Assembly: GCA_030432815.1 (NCBI GenBank)
Contig: JAUILB010000142.1
Span: 1-7,227 of the forward strand
From: Alphaproteobacteria bacterium
GTDB taxonomy: Bacteria > Pseudomonadota > Alphaproteobacteria > Sphingomonadales > Emcibacteraceae
Direction: 5' to 3'
Length of the DNA: 7,227 nt
Notes under the pieces: generated by a model
What the model saw: the letters and a program-made list of their open reading frames with translations, nothing else
Told to the model about the DNA's origin: nothing
Databases searched by the model: none
Position numbers and translations under genes: made by a program
Shown here: piece by piece, positions 5,759 through 7,227 of the stretch
Position numbering within the stretch: the first letter of the stretch is position 1
Layout: every line of letters begins with the position of its first letter

Positions 5759-7227
5759 CATGTCCGGCTTTGGCAAGTTCATAAGTGCCAGAACGGTCGG
5801 GGCAACATCACAAAGAGCTCCGGGCCTTAGCACAATCTTGCCTTGCGTTATGCGTTTACCACCAACAAGTATAAAAGGTACCAGATTTGTTGTATGTGCT
5901 GTGTGTGGGCCACCGGTTTCAGGATCTTTCATAAGTTCGATATTACCATGATCAGCAGTTACCAGCATTGACCCACCCACTTTATCAAGCGCTTCCTGTA
6001 AACGTCCAAGACATGTATCAATGGTTTCAACTGCTTTAATCGCAGCTTCAAGAACACCGGTATGACCAACCATGTCCGGGTTAGCATAATTAACAACAAT
6101 CAGGTCAAAATCTTCTGAATTAATAGCTTCGACCAGTTTATCGGTAACTTCCAGAGCTGACATTTCAGGTTTTAAATTGTATGTTGGGACATCAGGCGAA
6201 GGTATGAGTATACGCTCTTCACCAGCATACATTTCTTCTGCACCACCGTTAAAGAAAAAAGTTACATGGGCGAACTTTTCTGTTTCAGCAATACGTAACT
6301 GTTTAAGGCCGCGACTTGAAACAATTTCCCCCAGTGTATCCTGAAGCGGGGAGGAAGGAAAAAGACAAGGCATAAATTTTTCAAGGGCATCTGAATATTT
6401 GGTCATGCCAATTGCGCCACCAAGTATTATGTTCGCCTGTTTTTTAAAACCGTCAAAATCGGGATCGACGAAGGTTGCCAATATTTCGCGCGCGCGATCG
6501 GCGCGGAAGTTGGCCATAATGATTACATCACCTTCCTTTAACCCGTTATAATCACCAATGACTGTTGGTTCGATAAATTCGTCAGTCAAAGTCGCTTCAT
6601 ATGCATCTTTAATTGCACCAAGAGCACTGTCAGCGCGGTTTCCCGTTGCAATCGCTATGGCATTATGGGCTTTTTCAACACGGTCCCATCGATTATCGCG
6701 GTCCATGGCATAATAACGACCACTAACTGTGGCGATGGTTACATCTTTTAAATTGGCAATATCATGTTCAAATTTTTCAACATATTTATTAGCGCTTTTG
6801 GGCGGGACATCGCGACCATCGGTAAAAGCATGAATTGCTACAGGGATTCCATGTTTTTCAAATTCCCGCGCAAGTGCAACAATATGATCCTGATGACTAT
6901 GAACACCGCCTGGGGAAAGAAGCCCCATAATATGAGCTTTTTTACCGGTTTGCTTTAAGCTGTTCAAAGCTGATTTAAGACAATCTATATCTTTAATCTG
7001 ATCATTTGCTATGGCCTGATCAATTTTCGGCAAATCCTGTAAGACAACCCGGCCACCACCAATATTCATATGTCCAACTTCTGAATTCCCCATTTGGCCG
7101 TCTGGAAGTCCAACGGACAATCCGGATGTTTGTAATGTGGATCTTGGGCAATTGGCTATCATTTTGTCATAAACTGGCGTATTTGCCAGTTTGATTGCAT
7201 TATTGTCACTTTCATCACGTGATCCCC
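5729..7227 (-). CDS. gpmI: 2,3-bisphosphoglycerate-independent phosphoglycerate mutase GpmI, N-terminus cut by window edge
   Basis: This enzyme interconverts 3-phosphoglycerate and 2-phosphoglycerate in glycolysis and gluconeogenesis, using two manganese ions and a phosphoserine intermediate in the cytoplasm. The frame stays open past the first ATG (7162) to the window edge. The extra 21 codons read GSRDESDNNAIKLANTPVYDK, matching the family's N-terminus, so only about a dozen or so residues are missing, including the DGWG metal ligand. The nucleophile Ser lies in GQMGNSEVGH (Ser codon 7084-7082). Further hallmarks are DGRDVPP, GRYYAMDRDNRWDR, NYANPDMVGHTG, TADHGN and PHTAHTT, which carry the remaining metal and substrate ligands, all intact. 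The C-terminus is complete and ends near 5729 with TAA. The distance to the envC-like gene is 62 bases, the largest gap in the window, so gpmI may be only loosely coupled to the genes after it. The same gpmI-envC-ctpA order is common in Alphaproteobacteria. Confidence 0.97.
   Translation of the reverse strand, partial: GSRDESDNNAIKLANTPVYDKMIANCPRSTLQTSGLSVGLPDGQMGNSEVGHMNIGGGRVVLQDLPKIDQAIANDQIKDIDCLKSALNSLKQTGKKAHIMGLLSPGGVHSHQDHIVALAREFEKHGIPVAIHAFTDGRDVPPKSANKYVEKFEHDIANLKDVTIATVSGRYYAMDRDNRWDRVEKAHNAIAIATGNRADSALGAIKDAYEATLTDEFIEPTVIGDYNGLKEGDVIIMANFRADRAREILATFVDPDFDGFKKQANIILGGAIGMTKYSDALEKFMPCLFPSSPLQDTLGEIVSSRGLKQLRIAETEKFAHVTFFFNGGAEEMYAGEERILIPSPDVPTYNLKPEMSALEVTDKLVEAINSEDFDLIVVNYANPDMVGHTGVLEAAIKAVETIDTCLGRLQEALDKVGGSMLVTADHGNIELMKDPETGGPHTAHTTNLVPFILVGGKRITQGKIVLRPGALCDVAPTVLALMNLPKPDMMTGNNLINV

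Noticed and set aside
6484..6508. CG-rich alternating run in otherwise AT-rich DNA
   Set aside because: It encodes the conserved FRADRARE segment of gpmI with Arg and Ala codons; no sign of insertion or repeat.
7162..7162. ATG at 7162 as the start of gpmI
   Set aside because: The same frame continues upstream for 21 codons that match the GpmI N-terminus (GSRDESDNNAIKLANTP), so the true start lies outside the window.
5736..7194. Three short plus-strand frames opposite gpmI
   Set aside because: gpmI is intact and conserved throughout; these frames have no recognisable protein features.

Overview
The window is a compact run of seven genes, all read from the minus strand, so transcription runs from position 7227 towards position 1. 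The order gpmI, envC-type activator, ctpA, divergent polysaccharide deacetylase, rppH is one I recognise from many Alphaproteobacteria. The individual proteins also look alphaproteobacterial, for example the degenerate LytM domain ending in LYVEL and the Nudix box with a WQMPQGG lead-in. The DNA is visibly AT-rich, with many AAA, ATT and TTA codons, which suggests a lower-GC alphaproteobacterial lineage. I cannot name a genus from the sequence.

In transcription order: gpmI (5729-7227) is the glycolytic cofactor-independent phosphoglycerate mutase, cut at its N-terminus by the window edge. After a 62-base gap containing a possible promoter comes the EnvC-like murein hydrolase activator (4407-5666). 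A 17-base gap with tandem stop codons and a Shine-Dalgarno sequence leads to the periplasmic protease ctpA (3046-4389). The deacetylase-like membrane-anchored protein (1877-3046) and the RNA 5'-pyrophosphohydrolase rppH (1398-1877) follow, each overlapping its predecessor by one base. After only three bases comes a six-helix membrane protein (588-1394). A second membrane protein abuts it (start at 587) and runs off the left end of the window.

The middle three genes act in the cell envelope: EnvC controls septal amidases, CtpA cleaves periplasmic proteins, and the deacetylase-like protein is anchored in the inner membrane facing the periplasm. RppH acts in the cytoplasm on mRNA 5' ends. The two membrane proteins at the end are unrecognised. 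They resemble each other in topology and in one short Arg-containing motif, and they are packed as if cotranslated with rppH. They are the least ordinary part of the window.

No RNA gene, mobile element, CRISPR array or convincing terminator is visible, and no gene-free stretch exceeds 62 bases. This is mostly ordinary housekeeping sequence, and I see no evidence for a wholly new system.
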